NCBI GenBank assembly: GCA_946811185.2
Contig: OX328106.1
Span: forward strand, 4,152,746-4,216,745
Direction of reading: 5' to 3'
Length of the DNA: 64,000 nucleotides
DNA from: Hippopus hippopus
Taxonomy: Eukaryota > Mollusca > Bivalvia > Cardiida > Cardiidae
Part shown: one piece after another, positions 22,301-26,659 of the stretch
How positions within the stretch are numbered: the stretch's first letter is position 1
How the letters are laid out: every line of letters starts with the position of its first letter
Position numbers and translations under genes: made by a program
The notes under the pieces: generated by a model
The model's input: only the letters and a program-made list of their open reading frames with translations
Database searches by the model: none
Told to the model about the DNA's origin: nothing

Positions 22301-22634
22301 ATACTGAAGTTGTGCGAGACGCAGTTTTCAATCATCTACTCCCTATGATTCAAGGGTAATCTCCCCTTGAACTTAGAAAATTTTTTGTTAAATTGCCTGT
22401 TTCTGTCAAAGCGCTGGCGGGGGTATTAAGTCACATTCAGTGACAGCTCTAGTTTTTTTTTGTTTTTTGTAGATGATTAAAGAGGACCCTGGAATGGTTT
22501 ATCTAATGGATTTAAAAACGCAGAAGTCATCCATGATAACAACTGTAGACTGGTCCCCAAATATTGACACCAAAGTCTGTTTGACTGGTTATTTAGATGG
22601 AAAGGTTATTGTCTCTACACTACTGTCACATTAG
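1054..22634 (+). CDS. WDR91: WDR91 homologue (WD repeat-containing protein 91), 16 exons, 5' end outside window
   Basis: Known family role: WDR91 is a Rab7 effector that works with WDR81 to damp phosphatidylinositol 3-kinase (Beclin-1) activity and drive early-to-late endosome conversion. Sequence: 16 exons join in frame into 781 codons plus TAG. Order: helical N-terminal region (VDKMVEQLQQY, residues 1-88), QWQETFYLSLHNFLSVILQAM block, a short coiled coil (LQEENEALNQQ, about 147-157), a Lys/Ser-rich linker (about 160-435), then the WD beta-propeller (about 436-781) with VWDLKTM, AFNHNGHVLMTGGEDGMIRLYD and TVDWSP. Vertebrate WDR91 is about 750 aa, so only the first 40 or so residues are missing here. 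Introns carry many transposons. An AATAAA at 23550 is a possible poly(A) signal. Identification rests on collinear similarity recalled for the family. Confidence 0.93.
2370..2592 (-). mobile_element. Family A MITE, eroded
   Basis: ACAAAACAATTCCAACTTTT, hairpin AAATACTGGTAACCAGCATT, AGTCCAAAATACTGTCG. Confidence 0.7.
2688..2920. mobile_element. Family B MITE, diverged
   Basis: TGCTCTGTGAAAAGTGGGGC, GTCAGCCTGCACAGTCGGCA, CACCTTTTCCCAGAGCAGTG. It ends about 30 nt before the WDR91 exon at 2951. Confidence 0.72.
2951..3073 (+). CDS. WDR91: WDR91 exon 2 in window; ends at a U12-type AT-AC donor
   Basis: The acceptor is TTTCTCTTTCAG at 2939-2950. It encodes FPFIKSPEENHHYS then QWQETFYLSLHNFLSVILQAM, collinear with vertebrate WDR91. 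No GT donor lies where the homology ends. Instead the exon is followed directly by ATATCCTTT (3074-3082), the exact U12 AT-AC donor consensus. Confidence 0.9.
3103..3329 (+). mobile_element. Family A MITE inside the U12 intron
   Basis: CTCACCACACGGCAAAACCT to TGGTGTGGTAAAAAGTTAA; hairpin about 3210-3275 (AAATACTGGTTACCAGCATT). Confidence 0.82.
3530..3880 (+). mobile_element. tRNA-like SINE S6, two tandem copies in the U12 intron
   Basis: GTAGAGTGTTCGCCTTGGGA and CCTGGAGGTCCTGG occur at about 3560 and 3822, each followed by TTCAATCCCTGCC. The spacing of about 260 bp includes GTATACTGGTCTATCCCACA before each. Confidence 0.75.
4013..4095 (+). CDS. WDR91: WDR91 exon 3 in window (coiled coil)
   Basis: It encodes PVPVLLNFESEYRCLRKL and then QEENEALNQQ, and ends CAG|GTAAGA. 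It continues frame from the U12 intron (phase 1 in, phase 0 out). The heptad-like ending corresponds to the short WDR91 coiled coil. Confidence 0.88.
4110..4795 (+). repeat. 43-bp minisatellite inside a WDR91 intron
   Basis: About 16 imperfect tandem units of 42-44 bp. Each contains TTGACCTTTGGTCAA (a small inverted repeat), then AATTGTACACTTGACC and GGCCATCTCTC. It starts about 15 nt after the splice donor at 4096. The period is not a multiple of three and there is no open frame, so it is non-coding. Confidence 0.88.
4800..5077 (+). mobile_element. SINE S1, 5'-truncated copy
   Basis: It runs from GGACTTGAGACCAGG through GATGATAGTCATTAGGACAGG to GGCATTTAACACCAAACAAA. The body and tail match the full SINE at 20791-21117, but the tRNA-like head is missing. 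A degenerate family A fragment follows (5106-5215). Confidence 0.75.
5309..5720. mobile_element. Two family A MITEs in opposite orientation
   Basis: Minus copy 5309-5480 (CCTTTTACCAAACAACTCC, hairpin AAATGTTGGTTACCAACATT). Plus copy about 5520-5715 (CCTTACCATAGCATTTGCAG, right arm TTTTTAAAACTCGTGAATG), which ends only a few bases before the WDR91 exon at 5729. Confidence 0.75.
5729..5844 (+). CDS. WDR91: WDR91 exon 4 in window
   Basis: It follows ATACTTCAAG and ends GGAGA|GTAAGT. It encodes LLAKGEKPDIDWKVNKTEDG to YDFSALGE. Phases 0 in and 2 out fit both neighbours exactly. This part of WDR91 is poorly conserved, so the call rests on splice sites and frame continuity. Confidence 0.72.
6671..7082 (+). 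CDS. WDR91: WDR91 exon 5 in window (Lys/Ser-rich linker)
   Basis: Acceptor TATATTCCAG, donor GATGAG|GTACTT. It encodes DTVIPETAPVNKSPRKF and continues to RQERKELLEGKEKSKDDE. It is rich in Lys, Ser and Thr, as expected for the disordered WDR91 linker; the ERKEL motif also occurs in vertebrate WDR91. Phases are 2 in and 0 out. Confidence 0.85.
7097..7400 (+). repeat. Dispersed repeat G
   Basis: GGAGAAAACAAGGAATTATT, TTTTGCAATATCTCTGTTAT, AACTATCAAAAGGGAACC. Similar to 12849-13100. It starts 14 nt after the donor at 7083. Confidence 0.65.
7491..7813 (+). repeat. Exon-spanning tandem triplication, about 115-bp period
   Basis: Three diverged units share CATACAA...GGTCAG..., CCTA...ACCAAG and TTTCCC...CAG. 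The third contains the start of the real WDR91 exon (7697). The second (acceptor-like AATCAG, exon-like region from 7583) encodes a similar stretch (YQHSNVSYN) and then reaches a stop. The first is partial. Confidence 0.7.
7697..7813 (+). CDS. WDR91: WDR91 exon 6 in window
   Basis: Acceptor TTCCCTTTCAG, donor GGAAAA|GTAGGT. It encodes 39 residues starting HQPANVTYNRSVSEPNPNF, phase 0 in and 0 out. It belongs to the linker, where cross-species similarity is weak. Confidence 0.75.
7829..8049 (-). mobile_element. Family A MITE in a WDR91 intron, 15 nt after a donor
   Basis: AACCCTATACCAAACAAACC to TGTTGTTTGGTAAAGATAGT; hairpin about 7884-7950. It starts 16 nt past the donor at 7814. Confidence 0.85.
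8370..8655 (+). mobile_element. SINE S2, diverged copy
   Basis: Diverged copy with GTGGCTTGGAAAGAAA, GTGTGAGAAAAGCCAGGAAA and ATATGACCTGAACTG, matching the body of the intact SINE at 11964-12236. The head is degraded. Confidence 0.6.
9284..9458 (+). CDS. WDR91: WDR91 exon 7 in window
   Basis: Acceptor TTTAACAG, donor AAACTG|GTATTT. It encodes TEGNGIESQGTDTMLPL then ELQTFLPPQTSSEDS to VDASKT. It is the acidic/Ser-rich end of the linker, phases 0 in and 1 out. An alternative acceptor 4 nt downstream would break the frame. Confidence 0.8.
9485..9690 (+). mobile_element. Family A MITE after a WDR91 donor
   Basis: AACCCTTTACCACACAACAA starts 25 nt past the donor at 9459; hairpin about 9565-9635; right end ATGTGTGGTTAGTT. 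Confidence 0.8.
9972..10003 (+). CDS. WDR91: WDR91 exon 8 in window, 32-nt microexon
   Basis: Acceptor TTTCTTTTCAG, donor CAG|GTTTGT. It encodes VKEKPFFLLSQ, matching the vertebrate WDR91 segment (PFIVLGQ) just before the propeller. Only this exon bridges the phases (1 in, 0 out) between exons 7 and 9. Confidence 0.86.
10093..10319 (+). mobile_element. Family A MITE in a WDR91 intron
   Basis: TTAACTCTGTACCAAACGAC to TTGGATAGAAGTGTTAA; hairpin mutated (AGAAGGCTGGTTACCAGCAT). Confidence 0.82.
10735..11318. mobile_element. Family B MITE (GAGCCATGCTC ends) split by a SINE
   Basis: The left part has GCAAAAGGGAGGTTAAATGC and ATGCATGATACCAAGC. The right part, after the SINE, has GATCCATAAAATTCATTTTG, CAGCCTGCACCGACTGCGCA and GCAGATGCATTAAACCCCC. 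Removing the SINE and one copy of its 12-bp target duplication restores a continuous family B element. Confidence 0.8.
10810..11122 (-). mobile_element. SINE S1, full-length minus-strand copy with target duplication
   Basis: On the minus strand it starts AGCCGAGCCCTGGTAGCTC (A box TAGCTCAGTCGGTAGCG) and has B box GGTTCGATCCC, then the S1 body and GGCGTTAAA-type tail. It is flanked by ACATAATAATGG at 10795-10806 and 11123-11134. It interrupts a family B element. Confidence 0.88.
11378..11545. mobile_element. Family C palindromic MITE (CAACCATTCTTA ends)
   Basis: It has a central perfect inverted repeat around TGGCTAAACC/GGTTTAGCCA with flanking arms AACACAACTTCTGAT and AGAAGTTGTGTTACT. The right end AATAATTGGTGAATGAAG lies about 20 nt before the WDR91 acceptor at 11566. 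The left terminus is eroded. Confidence 0.75.
11567..11661 (+). CDS. WDR91: WDR91 exon 9 in window (first WD blade)
   Basis: Acceptor TAACTTCAG, donor GTCAA|GTAAGT. It encodes DEYSEHRSAVSYARFSSSGQ then YIASVDVDGVVK, closely matching vertebrate WDR91 (EEYGEHHSSI... ASLDVDGVIKVW). Confidence 0.95.
11674..11896 (+). mobile_element. Family A hairpin MITE, 12 nt after a WDR91 donor
   Basis: It begins TTAACTCTTCAGCATATGAC just 12 nt beyond the splice donor at 11662 and holds the hairpin at about 11782-11846. The right end is GATCATAAAGAGTTGA, with its TTAA lost. Confidence 0.85.
11964..12236 (+). mobile_element. SINE S2, intact plus-strand copy
   Basis: The head is GGTGGCTCAGTGGTGAGCG (A-box-like) and GAGTTCGATACCC (B box). 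The body contains CGAACTTTCTTTCCGGCG and AAGCCAGGAAACACATGTG. The tail is GGCGTTAAACCCCAATACAA followed by CCAACCAACC. It forms an inverted pair with the copy at 13337-13605. Confidence 0.9.
12730..12826 (+). CDS. WDR91: WDR91 exon 10 in window
   Basis: Acceptor AAATATAACAG, donor AGATGG|GTAAAT. It encodes VWSWTTQTKTAATQMCKSA then FLSLEWASKSDRW, matching vertebrate KVWSFNP..SPLLSLEWATKRDR. It lies between two inverted S2 SINEs. Confidence 0.95.
12849..13100 (+). repeat. Dispersed repeat G, second copy
   Basis: AATGACGAAGTATTGTCATA, TTTTACAATATCTCTGTTAT, AGTATCAAAAGGGGAATA. It starts 22 nt after the donor at 12827. Confidence 0.65.
13337..13605 (-). mobile_element. SINE S2, intact minus-strand copy
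   Basis: Nearly identical to the reverse complement of 11964-12236; by eye only a handful of substitutions (for example GTGGTTGTGAG for GTGGCTGTGAG). The low divergence suggests recent insertion or conversion. Confidence 0.9.
13652..13835. mobile_element. Family B MITE
   Basis: It starts GCCATGCTTTGGCAAAAGGG and ends GCAGTAAGCCCCCTTTTCTC AGAGCATGG. The centre has CAACCTGTGCGGACTGCGCA. Confidence 0.75.
13960..14380 (+). mobile_element. Family A MITE fragment fused to SINE S2
   Basis: The left arm of family A (ACAAAATTTTAGACTGGTCC) and the left half of its hairpin end near 14147. There a SINE S2 begins (CCTAACTGGGTAGCTCAGAC, tail GGCGTTAAACACAAATAC). The family A right end is not seen afterwards. 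Confidence 0.65.
14490..14735 (+). mobile_element. Family A MITE, diverged
   Basis: Left-arm motif CTTAGACTTGTCTAAATTG, AGAAAATGCTTGTTTCCG at the hairpin, right arm CTCAGGGTGGTTAAAACTTG and TTTGATAAAGCATTAA. Confidence 0.65.
14914..15008 (+). CDS. WDR91: WDR91 exon 11 in window
   Basis: Acceptor TATGTTTACAG, donor CCAAG|GTAAAT. It encodes LLLGNRSGNIRLFDVREMKS and onward to DPTYPR, a WD strand (LLLGS..GTVRLYD in vertebrates). Phases are 0 in and 2 out. Confidence 0.94.
15147..15606. mobile_element. Family B MITE split by a family A MITE
   Basis: The outer parts are GAGCCATGCTCTGGCAAAGG at the left and CATGCAGAGAGGGAAGG ... AGCCCATGGCTC at the right. The break lies exactly at the TTAA of the family A copy 15276-15504. 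Confidence 0.82.
15276..15504 (-). mobile_element. Family A hairpin MITE, both TTAA present
   Basis: Minus orientation. TTAACCTTTTACCAGACAAT at the left, TTTGGTAAAGAGTTAA at the right, central hairpin with AGAAAATGCTGGTAACCAGC. Length 229 bp. Confidence 0.92.
15687..15915 (-). mobile_element. Family A hairpin MITE, both TTAA present
   Basis: TTAACCCTTTCCCAAACAAT to ATGTGGTAAAGGGTTAA, 229 bp. Its hairpin (about 15743-15807) is almost perfect. A second element starts within a few bases of its right TTAA. Confidence 0.92.
15918..16200. mobile_element. Family A fold-back variant (two left arms)
   Basis: Both ends carry the same arm: ACAATTTTAGACTCATTC at the left and AAAAATTTTGTTGTTTGGTA at the right. 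GATGACAATTGAAATG mirrors TTTAATTTGTCGTCTACAAA. Normal copies have two different arms. Confidence 0.7.
16260..16419 (+). CDS. WDR91: WDR91 exon 12 in window
   Basis: Acceptor TTTCCAACAG, donor ACAGAG|GTAGGG. It encodes RIISLCASPANHQFVCSGTT and later TGNLSVWDLKTMKTE, including the VWD signature of a WD repeat. Confidence 0.95.
16525..16755 (+). mobile_element. Family A hairpin MITE
   Basis: TTAAAGCTTTACCAAACAAA at the left, GAGCGGTAATGTGTAAATT at the right with eroded TTAA. Hairpin at about 16631-16696. Confidence 0.8.
16845..17050. mobile_element. Family B MITE, right end lost
   Basis: GAGCCATGCCCTGGCAAAAG at the left, then AAGCAAGGCATCACATAATT and GACCCATATCAGCCAGTGTG. The right terminal repeat is absent. 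Confidence 0.65.
17278..17386 (+). CDS. WDR91: WDR91 exon 13 in window
   Basis: Acceptor ATTCCTTCCAG, donor TTTATG|GTAGAG. It encodes RQLPLEPGPVCINSCAFNHN then GHVLMTGGEDGMIRLY, almost identical in pattern to vertebrate WDR91 ([26 protein letters not shown]). Confidence 0.96.
17405..17706 (+). mobile_element. SINE S1, diverged 5'-truncated copy
   Basis: GTTCAAATCCCAAGTTGGCC, GATGCTAGTCCTTGAATCAG and a GTTGAAAACAGTGTTAAATA tail followed by CATACAAACAAATAAACAAA. Confidence 0.7.
18186..18298 (+). CDS. WDR91: WDR91 exon 14 in window
   Basis: Acceptor TTTATCCAG, donor GGAAAG|GTAATC. It encodes IGQQRCISQWQAHNTELKTV then MFSADFTSCYSLGADGK. The Ala-His (AH) dipeptide and YSLGADGK match the vertebrate WD blade (WRAHYGEVYSVEF..YSIGEDGK). 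Confidence 0.95.
18330..18700. mobile_element. Family E MITE (AGCTGCCAAAAGTTAACAAA ends), about 370 bp
   Basis: Inverted ends: GCTGCCAAAAGTTAACAAAG at the left, TTTGTTTAATTTTGGCAGCT at the right; the sub-terminal AAAATGCATTTCAATTTAAA is also inverted. A second copy is at 56990-57370 and a fragment at about 38735-38910. Confidence 0.75.
18705..18883 (-). mobile_element. Family A MITE, first of four end-to-end copies
   Basis: Degenerate hairpin with GTAGTGGTACCAGC, then TTGATTTGTCGTCTGCAAAT and TTGCCATGTAAAAGGTTAA ending at the shared TTAA 18880-18883. Confidence 0.7.
18880..19078 (-). mobile_element. Family A MITE, second of four
   Basis: TTAAACCTTTACCCAACATT to GTTGTCATTTTAAGGGTTAA. The hairpin is AAGATGCTGATAACCAGCAT flanked by TTCTTCTTTTCC. 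It shares a TTAA with both neighbours. Confidence 0.8.
19075..19304 (+). mobile_element. Family A MITE, third of four, near-consensus
   Basis: TTAACTCTTTACCAAACGAC to AGTTTGGTAAAGAGTTTAA, 230 bp, plus orientation. Hairpin at about 19186-19251. Confidence 0.92.
19301..19505 (-). mobile_element. Family A MITE, fourth of four
   Basis: TTAACCTTTACTCAACAATC to TGTCACCTGGTAAAGAGTTA. Diverged hairpin AAGATGCTGATAACCAGCAA. Confidence 0.8.
19510..20010 (+). mobile_element. Composite inverted-repeat element D (about 500 bp), copy 1
   Basis: Part one is bounded by TTTATTTCATGCTTTCCGG and AAAGCATGAAATAAA (about 19515-19850). Part two is a hairpin bounded by GTGAAAGATAGAAATTTATT and AATAAATTTCGATCTTTC (about 19866-19983). 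Other copies: 34150-34615 and 61823-62345. Confidence 0.75.
20455..20765 (+). repeat. Dispersed repeat F (GGGGGTATACTAG start)
   Basis: It starts AACCCCCACCTATGAAGTAG, contains two GGTCAAAGATCAAGGTCAC-type segments and ends GGGGGGTATTTGTTTGC with GACAGTTCTGG. The same type is seen at 22131-22452 and, as a terminal fragment, at 40630-40715. Confidence 0.6.
20791..21117 (+). mobile_element. SINE S1, full-length reference copy
   Basis: The tRNA-like head AGCCCCGGTAGCTCAGTCGG is followed by the B box GGATCGATCCC. The body contains TTGGCCAATTTCTTTCC and GGGAAAGCAGTCAGTGGC. The tail is GGCGTTAAACACCATACAAT then a TCAA microsatellite. Head plus conserved body plus simple-repeat tail is standard tRNA-SINE structure. 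Confidence 0.9.
21248..21439 (+). CDS. WDR91: WDR91 exon 15 in window
   Basis: Acceptor TCGCTCTAAAG, donor TTCAAG|GTACAG. It encodes LIEWSMYKTSEKLRELPINC and later TGRLLALHPDGGYMLAL. It matches vertebrate FIQWNIHKSGLKVSEYSLP and RGRLFAFDSEGNYML. 192 nt, phase 0 both sides. Confidence 0.95.
21567..21660 (+). mobile_element. Family A MITE, hairpin core only
   Basis: GATAGGGTAGAAAACATTG, AAATGCTGGGTACCAGCATT and TTTTTAAAACTCTTTTTCC. Both termini are lost; a family B fragment lies just upstream (21498-21555). Confidence 0.65.
21715..21900 (-). mobile_element. tRNA-Lys-like SINE S5, minus strand
   Basis: Minus-strand reading gives CTCTTTAGCTCTGTGGTTAA, an anticodon-loop-like CTTTTAA and B box GGTTCGAATCC. 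Its AATTCTCCCTAACACAGTTG flank recurs at 45206-45225. It is not an intact tRNA: the anticodon-to-T-arm interval is enlarged. Confidence 0.6.
21942..22103 (+). repeat. Short tandem repeat built on ATCATGTCAGACTGTA
   Basis: Two to three irregular units of about 65 bp with GGTCAGACTTTACAAATTT and TTATTATCATGTCAGACTGT. Intronic, no frame kept. Confidence 0.7.
22131..22452 (+). repeat. Dispersed repeat F (TTATACCCCCGCAAAAC start)
   Basis: It begins with a small hairpin (ATACCCCCGCAAAACG ... CGGGGGGTATACTGG), continues CTGTCTGTCCATCCGTCCG and ends GGCGGGGGTATTAAGTCAC plus GTGACAGCTCTAG. It lies in the last WDR91 intron and ends about 20 nt before the last exon. Confidence 0.65.
22473..22634 (+). 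CDS. WDR91: WDR91 terminal exon
   Basis: Acceptor TTTTTTGTAG. It encodes MIKEDPGMVYLMDLKTQKSS then MITTVDWSP and LTGYLDGKVIVSTLLSH, ending in TAG. It matches the vertebrate C-terminus (VVTVDWS..CLTASMDGKIKLTTLL). Confidence 0.95.
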   Translation: MIKEDPGMVYLMDLKTQKSSMITTVDWSPNIDTKVCLTGYLDGKVIVSTLLSH

Positions 22635-22754
22635 AGGAAAATTGCAGAACCAGTCTTTGAGAGAAAACTGACTGGTTACCTAGATGGAAGATTTATTGTC
22701 TCTACACAATTGTCACAAAGAGAAAAATTACAGAACCAGCCTGTGAGGGAAAAC
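22582..22754 (+). repeat. 87-bp direct duplication across the WDR91 stop codon
   Basis: Copy 1 (22582-22668) holds the last codons and the stop. Copy 2 (22669-22754) repeats TGACTGGTTA, TAGATGGAA and TTATTGTCTCTACACAA with about 15% differences. In copy 2 the stop region reads CAAAGAG. Confidence 0.85.
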
Positions 22755-23060
22755 TGCCGAGTTTGTTTTGTTTTAATTTGAAAGAACTGTATTTTTGAGA
22801 GAATATTAATCTAAAGTGTTGCTTAAACCTTTACCACAAATTCTGGAGTTTTAATGACCCTGAGGAAGATGGCTTTTGAGTACATCGTGAGAAAAGGAGA
22901 ATTTCCTGGTAACCAAGGTACTTTTTATGTCACAAAACGTGCAGTCTGATCTTTGATCTACGCTGTCCGATATGTTATTTTCTCTCCAGTGAAAATAACT
23001 TGTAAACCACAATATTTGGGTTTTTATTATTGAGTGGAAATTTTTCTTTCATTTATTTAG
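22635..23060. other. WDR91 3' flank
   Basis: Contains the duplicated exon tail, a truncated family A end (22826-22922: CTTAAACCTTTACCACAAAT) and a fragment of the GCAGTCTGATCTTTGATCTA palindromic repeat near 22940. No gene seen. The only nearby AATAAA is at 23550. Confidence 0.5.
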
Positions 23061-23063
23061 CAG

Positions 23064-23293
23064 TTTAACTCTTTACCACACAATCCCGACTTTTAACGAC
23101 CCTGAGAAACAAAGCTTTTGAAAACATTGTAGGAAAAGGAGAAAATGCTGGTCACCAGCATTTTCTCCTTTTCCCACATTGTTTTCTACCCTTTCCAAAT
23201 CAAATTTCAATTTTTGAGTCAAATCTATTTTGTCTTCTGCAGATGCTTTCAATTTGGACTAGTCCAAAATTTTGTCGTTTGGTAAAGAGTTAA
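23064..23293 (-). mobile_element. Family A hairpin MITE, both TTAA
   Basis: TTAACTCTTTACCACACAAT to TCGTTTGGTAAAGAGTTAA, 230 bp; hairpin at about 23120-23190. Confidence 0.92.
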
Positions 23294-23310
23294 GGATTAA
23301 TGCTGTTGAG

Positions 23311-23525
23311 AAACTTTACACCACGGCAAAATTGTAGATTCGACCATTTTGAATGATTTTACAAACAACTGATAATGCACAATGCAAATGCTTTTGAAAT
23401 GATAGTATTTGTCTAGGTAGAAAACATTGCGAGAAAATGCTGGTAACCAGCATTTTCTCCTTTTTCCCCATAATGTTTTCAAAAGCCTCTTTTTTTTCTG
23501 GGTTGTTAAAACTCAGGAGTGTGTT
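23311..23525 (+). mobile_element. Family A MITE, eroded
   Basis: CTTTACACCACGGCAAAATT, a shortened hairpin at 23420-23480 (GAGAAAATGCTGGTAACCAG) and a GGTTGTTAAAACTCAGGAGT right arm. Confidence 0.7.
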
Positions 23526-23615
23526 GTATTGGGTTTATAAAAAAAGTGCAATAAAATGTTTGAAGAAATAATTTTTGTAGACTTTTAGAGTTTTTGTGTC
23601 ATTGATTTTATCTTT

Positions 23616-23847
23616 TTAACCCTTTACCACAGAATCTCGTGCTTTGACAAGGAAGAAGCCTTTTGAAAATATTGTGAGGAAAAAGAGAAAATACTAGTAA
23701 CTAGCATTTTCTCCTTTTCCAACAATAATTATTTTCCTCCACTTTCCAAAAACAAAATTCAGTTTTTGAGTCATATTCTATTGTGTGTCTTGTATTTTCT
23801 ATTTTGACAAGTCTATAATTTTGGTATTTTTGTAAAGGATTACCTTA
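23616..23847 (-). mobile_element. Family A MITE
   Basis: TTAACCCTTTACCACAGAAT, hairpin AATACTAGTAACTAGCATTT, right end TTTTTGTAAAGGATTACC next to the following element's TTAA. Confidence 0.8.
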
Positions 23848-24073
23848 ACGCTTTACCAAACAACAAAATTGCTGATTGGTCCAAATTGAAAGCATTTGCA
23901 GACGACAAAATAAACGTGACTCAAATACTGAAATTTGTTTTGGGAAGGGTAGAAAACATTGTGGAAAAAGGAGAAAATGCTGGTTACCAGCATTTTCTTC
24001 TTTTCCCACAGTGTTTTCAAAAGGCTTCTTTATCAGCGTCTTTAAAAGTCGGGATTGTGTGGTAAAGGGTTAA
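23844..24073 (+). mobile_element. Family A hairpin MITE, both TTAA
   Basis: TTAACGCTTTACCAAACAAC to TTGTGTGGTAAAGGGTTAA, 230 bp, plus orientation, starting where the previous element ends. Confidence 0.92.
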
Positions 24074-24120
24074 ATCTACAAGCTTCACTGTCTCTGATAG
24101 TTTTGAGCTTTCTTTTCTCT

Positions 24121-24463
24121 GCTGAGCCCTGGTGGTCAGTCTGTAGTGTACAGGACTTCAGAACAGGGAGTCTTTGGTTCAAATCCAAGTCTTGGCTAGA
24201 ATCCTTAAAAGGATTGATGATAGTCATTGTAACAGGATTCATTCCTCTCACATTGCTGATCATTGCTTGGATGATGGTTTTGCAGGAAAGCACTGCTGAT
24301 CATTGCTTGGATGATGGTTTTGCAGGAAAGCAGTGGGAAGAATAGTGTGCCAAAAGAAATGGTAAAAGAAACTCCAGGAAAGTGTGGATTGGTGTACTGG
24401 CTGCTGCAATATAAGTGAAAAAATTTTGAAAACGGCATTGAACACCATACAACCAATCAATCG
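24121..24463 (+). mobile_element. SINE S1 with internal 40-bp tandem duplication
   Basis: Head GAGCCCTGGTGGTCAGTCTG, tail GGCATTGAACACCATACAAC plus CAATCAATC. The body segment GCTGATCATTGCTTGGATGA occurs twice in tandem (about 24256-24335). Confidence 0.82.
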
Positions 24464-24644
24464 TTTTCTATTTATTAGATAGAAAAAGAAACGTGGGAAA
24501 AGATGAAGAAGCATTTTCTACCCTTTTGATGTCAAATCCCATCATTTGAGCTACATTATATCAATATTTGTCATCTGCAATTATTTTGAATTATGACAAA
24601 GTAGAATTTTGTCATCTGTAAGAGATGATTTTGCAATTTTTAGC

Positions 24645-25000
24645 TCCCCTGAGTACAAAGTGCTCAATGTAAGCTTTTGTGAATGTGCTATGTCCATCGT
24701 GGGACATCAACATTTACCATGAGTATACTTTAGAGGCCATATTTTTAGTCCAATATTCATGAAATGCAGTCAGAATACTTGTCTTGGTAATTTCTTGAAT
24801 GATTTTGCAAGTCAAAAACTAGGTCACAAGGTCAAATCTTAGGTAAACCTTGTGGACACTCTAGTAGCCCCATTGTCAGTCCAATATTGGTCAGAATGTT
24901 TGTCTTGATAATAATTACCTTGGATATGTGTATAACTGAGTCACAGAGCAGGTCAATAGCACAGATCTTAGGAAAACCTTATGAGCACTTTATAGGCCAC
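24645..25000 (+). repeat. Dispersed repeat (AGCTCCCCTGAGTACAAAGT)
   Basis: Resembles the repeat at 30805-31430: GTCAGAATACTTGTCTTGGT, AGGTCACAAGGTCAAATCTTA and repeated GTCCAATATT segments. No frame. Confidence 0.5.
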
Positions 25001-25194
25001 ATTTTCAGCCAGCATTTTCTCCTTCTTCAACAATGTTTTCTACCCTATCAAAGACAAATTTCGACATATGGGCCACCTTTGTTTGCAAATGCTTTCCATT
25101 TGGACCGATCTGAAATATTGTCGTGCAGTAAAGAGTTAAAATGGTAAATTCAGGCAATTCAGGGCAACCATGGCCCCCCCACTTGTTCTGAAAT

Positions 25195-25335
25195 TTCGTG
25201 ATTGAATCTTGTTTTATGCTGTTTTCAACATTATATCAGTCACATCACGGTGATACTTATTCATTTAGGTCTTGGCTTCCACCAGTACAAGGCATGGCCT
25301 TTTAAATGTCTTGCCCAGGGACAATCCAAGAAAAA
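25195..25335 (-). mobile_element. SINE S3 fragment
   Basis: Minus strand shares TGAAATAA/ATATAATGTTGAAAACAGC-type tail and the CAAGACATTT/GGCCTTGTAC segment with 53640-53872 and 35410-35625. Confidence 0.5.
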
Positions 25336-25489
25336 AAGGTTCTAGGCCATATATTTGTTGTAATACCTTTTTCATGGAAGTGTCCTTGGGCAAGACATGA
25401 TTTACCGGTATAGACCATGAAAAAACACCAACAAATGACAACAGCATCTAATGTGGGTTCCAACACTAGGCTGCAGTTGCTTGATTATC

Positions 25490-25740
25490 AGTGAAAATTT
25501 CAAGACGAAAAAGGAGCATAAAATGTGTCAAAAATATTTTGATGGTTATCTGCCCTTGTTGTATGGGTTTCCCTTTTGATAGTTAACAACTTGTCCAAGT
25601 TTGAAGTAAATATCTTCAGTAATTACAGACATATTACAAAATGTCAGAAGTTTTTGCACAACAACACAGACAATGACAATGATGGAGCTAAAACAATACC
25701 TCGATGTTTTCTTAGAAAACGCCTGAGCTAAAAAATTTGG
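25490..25740 (-). repeat. Dispersed repeat G
   Basis: The reverse complement matches 7097-7400 and 12849-13100: GTTGTGCAAAAACTT, ATTTCAATATCTCTGT-like and AACTATCAAAAGGGAAAC. Three copies, two within WDR91 introns. Confidence 0.65.
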
Positions 25741-25907
25741 AAGTTATAAAAAACAGAGTAACACTTTCCAAATAAGTCTTTAATAATTTCTCCCAAACGG
25801 CAACAAAACAAAGCAGGAGCTGCTAATAACAAAAGAAAGGATTGATTTTCTTTTTCTATAAAAAAGTCTGAAATTACGTAAAAAAGGATTCATATGTACA
25901 TATACCG

Positions 25908-26078
25908 TTAACCCTTTACCGCACAATGCCGACTTTTAACAACCCTGGGAAAGGAGCCTTTTGAAAACACTGTGGAAAAAGGAGAAAATACTGGTAACCA
26001 GCATTTTCTCCTTTTCCCATAATGTTTCCTATCCTATCAAAGAAACATTGCACCATTTGCACCACTGATAAAGCTTAA
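25908..26078 (-). mobile_element. Family A MITE, first of three end to end, internally deleted
   Basis: TTAACCCTTTACCGCACAAT, hairpin at 25966-26030, shortened right arm ending at the TTAA (26075-26078) shared with the next copy. Confidence 0.82.
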
Positions 26079-26309
26079 CCCTTTACCACACGATCCCGAG
26101 TTTTATCAACCCCTTCTGAGAATATTTTTTGAAAACATTTTGGAAAAAGGAGAAAATGCTGGTAACCAGCATTTTCTCCTTTTCCCACAATGTTTTCTAT
26201 CCTCTAAAATGAAAATTACATCATTTGGGCCACACTTTAATTTGACAACTGCAAAATAATGCTTTCAATTTGGACAGGTCTAAAATTTTGTTGTTTGGTA
26301 AAGAGTTAA
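26075..26309 (-). mobile_element. Family A MITE, second of three
   Basis: TTAACCCTTTACCACACGAT to TTGTTTGGTAAAGAGTTAA; hairpin about 26132-26200. Confidence 0.92.
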
Positions 26310-26532
26310 CTCTTCACCACAAGAGAGAAATGTAGACTTGTCCAAATTCAAAGCATTTGCAGACGACAATTTAAATGTGACTCAAACGAGGAAACATGTC
26401 TTTGATAGGGTAGAAAACATTGTGAGAAAAGGAGAAAATGCTGGTTACCAGCATTTTCTCCTTTTCCCACAACGTTTTCAAAAGGCTTTTACTTCAGAGT
26501 TGTTTAAGTTGGCACTGTGTGGTAAAGGGTTG
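26306..26532 (+). mobile_element. Family A MITE, third of three
   Basis: TTAACTCTTCACCACAAGAG to GCACTGTGTGGTAAAGGGTT, opposite orientation to the second copy. Confidence 0.88.
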
Positions 26533-26659
26533 ATTAAAGCAGATTACACACAAACAATAGTAATTTCTCCATTTGCCATAGTATTTCCAATAGCATTTGA
26601 GTGCAAAATAAAAAATACAAGCCATTCCTTCAATAGTACAAAAAGTTTAACTTAATAAC

